Assembly: GCA_903813345.2 (NCBI GenBank)
Contig: CAIIXF020000010.1
Span: 12,343,181-12,407,180 of the forward strand
Source of the DNA: Owenia fusiformis
Taxonomy: Eukaryota; Annelida; Polychaeta; Sabellida; Oweniidae
DNA length: 64,000 nucleotides
Direction of reading: 5' to 3'
Under the pieces are notes generated by a model. The model did no database searches. It saw only the letters and a list, made by a program, of their open reading frames with translations, and was not told the DNA's origin. The translations under genes and the position numbers were made by a program. Positions within the stretch are counted from its first letter, which is position 1. Every line of letters begins with the position of its first letter. Shown here piece by piece: positions 60,001 through 64,000 of this stretch.

Positions 60001-60813
60001 GTGTGGAAGTTCACATTTGTATTTACCAAATACTGTGTGGTTCCAGATGTTGTACCAAGCATCCGAGTCACCTCTAACCCTATAGCAGATTTCATCATTT
60101 CCTAAGCCAGTAGCATCTGCGAACACAGACTGGTAGCAATGGGGGTCACCGTAACCTGAAACATCACCGGTGAGCTAAAAACGTCCACTAGGGAAAGACT
60201 ACAATATCCTTAACATTAAATAATAATCTATGACAATATTTATAAATCAATAATTTTGTATTTTGTAAATTAAGATCAAAAAAGAAAGAATAATAGAAAA
60301 GTATACTCACATATGTACTCGTTACGTTTCACCGTCCACGAAGCATTGGGATAATTAGAATCAGGATCGTCAGCTAGGAATCCAAATTCATCTAATAATT
60401 GTAAAACAAATAAGGCAATGGCTGAACATTTGTGAGTATGGAAAGGCCTGTGACCGAAATGTGAAGAAAAGCAACGTGTAGGTACAAAAGAAATACCATG
60501 GAAACTATTCGAGAATTTTCGCAGTGATTGTCTACATTGAATATGGTTTTACACAATTTGACCTAAAACGATTTGTTTGCAGAACATTAATTTCCCCCAA
60601 AAATACGAATCTCCGGAAGACTTTATTCAGTAGATGACTTTACAAAATGTTGTGTTTTCATTAATCATCAAACTTCAGTAACTCGTGTTCAAAAGTTAAA
60701 ATTTTAGATTTCTTACTCAAGGCCGGGTCCGGCTCCACGGTCGGTTCGGTTTGGCACCGACCCACAGCTACGAGGTAAGCAAATAACGTCAACTTCAACA
60801 AATCAGTCATCAT
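57050..60813 (-). CDS. Gene C: secreted protein of about 268 residues, possibly VWD-like
   Basis: Exons: 60813-60717, 60391-60311, 60155-60027, 57890-57733, 57529-57382, 57243-57050. All join in frame. The protein starts MMTDLLKLTLFAYLVAVGRC, a signal peptide, then an acidic/Pro stretch. Exon 3 encodes YGDPHCYQSVFADATGLGND and later CYRVRGD. Later exons are rich in alternating hydrophobic residues (IDEVNIIASYRDVNVKLVGN, TIDVLGLKEIIIKIDGNVYI), suggesting beta sheet. GDPH is the start motif of von Willebrand D domains and of the RGM C-terminal region, but the cysteine pattern is not convincing. The last exon's frame is fixed only by phase, so the C-terminus is the least sure part. I do not recognise the family. 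Confidence 0.65.
58686..58824. repeat. Direct repeat, copy 1 (gene C intron 3)
   Basis: About 140 bases starting CAGTTGTTTTAGACCCAACT match 59512-59668, which carries a 17-base-scale insertion near its end. Confidence 0.75.
59092..59481. mobile_element. TA-flanked foldback element, 390 bp
   Basis: CTAACTTCGACCGTTAATTT at the left returns inverted at the right; TA flanks both ends. The arms match for most of their length, and the centre holds CAGCTGT...ACAGCTG around a short loop. A related half-element lies at about 26676-26840. It has no coding frame. Confidence 0.75.
59512..59668. repeat. Direct repeat, copy 2 (gene C intron 3)
   Basis: The partner of 58686-58824. It lies directly beside the TA-flanked palindrome at 59092-59481. 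Confidence 0.75.
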
Positions 60814-60863
60814 TGTTCTTTCTTGATTCAACCACGAAGATGAATGTTGATCTCCATGTCTAC

Positions 60864-60872
60864 ATATATATA
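60864..60872 (-). promoter_or_regulatory. Gene C TATA-like box
   Basis: A TATATATA run on the minus strand lies about 50 bases before the gene C ATG, which would give a leader of about 25 bases. Confidence 0.4.
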
Positions 60873-62271
60873 GAGATTGCATGTCACTAATTATGATATT
60901 ATCAAACATAAATCTGTTCTTCATAACAAAGAAAACATCGATGGTAGACTAATATGTTTTTAATGTAATACCAAAACGTATATTTTAAATGTTAATATAT
61001 TTTTGGCATATCCAGGAACCAAGTTCATATCAAGCTAAAATATGGCAGATCATCTCAACCTTAAGTCGACTCAACCCAGGCCAATTAAAGTCAACTCAAC
61101 CAAGTAAAACTCAACCCGAAGTCAACTTAACCTCAGTAAATCCCAGCCCCGGTAAAATGGGAAAGTATAATCATTACATAATATCAAGAATAAGTGGTGA
61201 ATTGCGAGGAAATAGTTCAGAAATAACTCAGCCCAATTTTTTTTAGAATGTAAGTCACGATTAAGTCCCGAGAAACGATTACATGAAAATTAGGTAGTAT
61301 CTCCGATTCTAAAATAACTGTCTGTGTCTATTTAATTATTTACAAGGTATTGGTTTATTAAAAAACAGAAATAGATACATTTTCATCAAATATTTGATTT
61401 ATCAAAGTTATATATTATTAACTGTACTATCAATAATTGAGCGTGGAGGCTTGTTGACTGAAAACGAAAACTCTATAGATTAACAAATAAAAGTTGAGTT
61501 CAAATTCTAGTAACTTTTTCTTTCATGAAAATTGAAAATACAAATAGATGCTAATTGAAAATCCGACCTATTGATAAACGGTATTATGTAGTTTTGTTAA
61601 TTTCAGTCTTGATCTTCTTTCAATACATTTTATTTTGTTATCATACTTCACTATTGATTCAATTACATATCTGTTTTGTTATGACGAACCTGTCTTGAAT
61701 ACAATTGATAATTGAAACATTAACCTTCAAGTTAGATCATTTTAACCTCGTATTTCTACATTGAGAAAGTCCATAGCAACGATGGATTATAATTTATTTC
61801 AAATACTCATTCCGAAATCTTGCAAGATAATTTGAACAAACAAATAAGTATATACAGACAATGAGACAATCGCGCATTATTTACTGATTTGCAATTGATT
61901 CGACTTCAGATATACTCTGATACTGTACATCACTGTGTGACATTTATCCCGATAAAACATGGGTTTGTGTGAAAAAAATTCAAATACCAAAAGGGGAATA
62001 GTTAACGAAATATTGAGATGATTAACTTTGACGTATGGTTTTCGATTTTTTTCCCTTTACATTTGAATTTCAAGTATGAATTTATATTTGAAAAAGTGAA
62101 AATCTCGAATTAAAAATTATATTTTGGAAAAATTAAAATTTTGATTTTTTTTTAAAAGACGTGAAACAATAGGAACTGAAATATAAGTAAGAACGTGGTT
62201 TAGAATAATTTATATATCTCCTAATCTAATGGTACTTCTTTAAAATACATACTAATGTTTATAAAGGTTAT

Positions 62272-62952
62272 TGTACAAATAGTGACTGCCATTGAGGGAA
62301 ATAGTGCAAAATATTTTCCTCAAGGGAATATCCTGTCCACTGACATGTTCCCGATGCTGCAGGCCGAGGGAACAAGTCAGTGGACAGGATATTCCCGAGA
62401 GGAAAATTTTTACACTATTTCCCGAAAATGTGGCAGTCACTATTTGTTTTATTATATACCTGATAAGTAATCTGTAAACAAAAACAAAATGAGAAGTCTT
62501 TTCATTTCAATATCAAATGTTCACAGGTTCTTATTGGCATTTAAAGACATTTTACCTTTCAACTCCTATAATCTCAAATTTGGGGGAAGATCAAGGAGGA
62601 TTGGCTCCCAGAATGCAACACCAATATTCTGCAAAACAATCACCTAGCGATAGCTTTGTTGGAGAGTATCGGGTCATTCTCCATGCAGTCGTACAAATTA
62701 TACAGACACGAATAGCAAATGACGCATGCGTGGAGATTAAAGAATATCGAGTTGGAACCCTGGCTTCCAATCCTCCTTGGGGGAAGATAAAACGTACTAT
62801 TGACTGGTCACATGACCTAACTGGTGATTAGTACAATTCATCTTCCCTGAAAGCGGGGATTTAGGACTTTCCAGGGAATTAGTTCATCTATTCCATGTCA
62901 TGTGACCATGAATAAGCCAATGAGCATCTAGAATACATTTGAGGTATATAAT
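62272..62952. mobile_element. Hairpin-headed dispersed element, copy 2
   Basis: It matches 14496-14949 along its length. The hairpin head (62275-62446) has a longer tip in which TGTTCCC and GGGAACA extend the stem. It is interrupted by a 188-bp insertion at 62592-62779. Confidence 0.75.
62592..62779. mobile_element. 188-bp nested TIR insertion
   Basis: Ends CAAGGAGGATTGG and its exact inverse. GGGGAAGAT flanks both sides, and the copy at 14496 has a single uninterrupted GGGGAAGAT, which confirms the duplication. An 8-9-bp duplication suits hAT or Mutator-type elements. Confidence 0.85.
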
Positions 62953-63101
62953 GAAACTAAATATATAATGTCACAAAGATAGGGGTGTTCCGTCTTGCCC
63001 TAGAATGTACTGTTTGTATGTAAGTTCTATAAAAAGTTAATTTTAGAATATTATCGCTTTTATCATGAATTCCATGATTAGAGGCCACATTTGCCAAAAT
63101 G

Positions 63102-63172
63102 CTTGCAGCGAGAAGACGGACCGGTTCGGGGCAATCTCCTTGCAGCGAGAAGACGGACCGGTTCGGGGCAAT
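63102..63172. repeat. 34-bp exact direct repeat, GC-rich
   Basis: CTTGCAGCGAGAAGACGGAC and the following 14 bases are repeated exactly at 63139, 37 bases on. It stands out from the AT-rich surroundings. Confidence 0.8.
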
Positions 63173-64000
63173 AGCTGATGAAATCCTTTGTCACAAAGTT
63201 TGGCATTTTTTATAAAATCAAACGCGCGTCATTTTTAATTACTTGGGGTCTCATCTGCAAAACGCATGCTTGTTTTTGATGGCCATCGGAACTTGTAGAC
63301 AGGGTAACACAAAAATATGCAATAAAAAGTCGTCACCGCAACATATACCCACTCGGGTGTCTAGCGGCTTGTTTTTTTGTGTATATTATATAAGAATTGT
63401 GAAATAAATAAATTGAATTGAATTGAAAATTTCGTATTTTAATTTGCGATGTCGGTGGTATTACTTGAAACGTTATTTGAGTCTTTTCATACGAATTGAC
63501 AAATTCTATCTCTCAGAAAGAAACAATTTTTATAGCCGCTGGCATTTACACTGCTGTTCCAAAATAGAAATAATCACACTTGAAAATCGGAGAGAATATG
63601 AAAAGTAAGAATAAGAGTAAGTTTTCGTAAAATATTCTCTGATATGGGTGGCCATCGAACCTATATCGCGTGTTTGTCTGATTTCCAGGGTACAAATTTC
63701 CGACTCGACAGTGCAGTACATAAATTGAAGTACAAGTTCAGAGACTGTGGCGTGGGTAAGTGAAGTTGGTAGCCTATACGCATGCGCATATATTTTTCTC
63801 ATCAATTCGAGCTGATTAATTAACACGATTTAGAGGGCCCTGGTGGATGTCATAGCATCAACACATAGACAGGGAAACAATTATTATTGAAACAACAATA
63901 TTCAATATACTTTATTGATTTTATTATCATTTTCATTTTTTCATAAATTATTAACCATATTTTTGTCATTAATCAACGCTATCGAGATATAAATTGCAAG

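Larger units (their letters stand above)
60814..64000. other. Region upstream of gene C
   Basis: No gene was recognised. It holds CAACTC/CAACCC-rich simple sequence (61050-61160), the element at 62272-62952 and a GC-rich direct repeat at 63102-63172. The last 800 bases show nothing I can support. Confidence 0.5.

Noticed and set aside
1-64000. CRISPR arrays, operons, rRNA or tRNA genes, and LTR or virus-derived elements
   Set aside because: The DNA is animal nuclear. I looked for tRNA-like arms, paired long direct repeats and retroviral-type protein motifs and saw none that I can support.

Overview
The window is animal nuclear DNA: AT-rich, with many short exons carrying GT/AG borders, domain-mosaic extracellular proteins and a high load of small TIR (terminal inverted repeat) elements. 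The mix of C-type lectin (CTLD), kringle, discoidin (F5/8C), PAN, WSC and Reeler domains plus a sarcoplasmic calcium-binding protein fits a marine invertebrate, deuterostome or lophotrochozoan. I cannot name the species.

Three multi-exon genes lie on the minus strand and one intronless gene lies on the plus strand. Gene A (37472 to beyond base 1) was rebuilt exon by exon: 32 exons join without one phase error and give 1444 residues. The order is signal peptide, CTLD1, CTLD2, a 22.75-kb intron, CTLD3, kringle, CTLD4, Pro/Thr linker, CTLD5, linker, discoidin 1 interrupted by a PAN exon, discoidin 2, discoidin 3, WSC, then off the left edge. The giant intron contains the plus-strand EF-hand gene (15920-16522) and a nest of transposons.

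Gene B (53600-39643) is complete: 27 exons, all in phase, 1804 residues. It encodes a signal peptide, a Reeler-like domain, an acidic segment, a degenerate Cys-pair region, then eight cationic six-cysteine modules that resemble anaphylatoxin (ANATO) domains. Each module alternates with an acidic Ser/Glu/Asp spacer that ends in a basic tail. The modules sit in a seven-exon block copied 2 and 2/3 times at about 3.2-3.5 kb spacing. I found no match in memory for this architecture, and it is the best candidate here for an undescribed system: a polyprotein precursor, plausibly for immune peptides or for an extracellular or mineral matrix.

Gene C (60813-57050) is a six-exon gene for a secreted protein of about 268 residues with a GDPH motif, possibly von Willebrand D-like.

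The rest is mobile DNA: a TA-flanked composite (21966-31731) holding a 3.35-kb transposon with CACTGTG ends and a 5-bp target duplication; TTAA-flanked foldback elements in two introns of gene A; a 129-bp MITE (short non-autonomous TIR element) in a gene B intron whose paralogous intron preserves the empty site; a hairpin element present twice, one copy carrying a 188-bp nested insertion; LINE remnants; and tandem repeats. Genes A and B both look like secreted recognition or defence proteins, but a functional link between them is inference from content and neighbourhood only.
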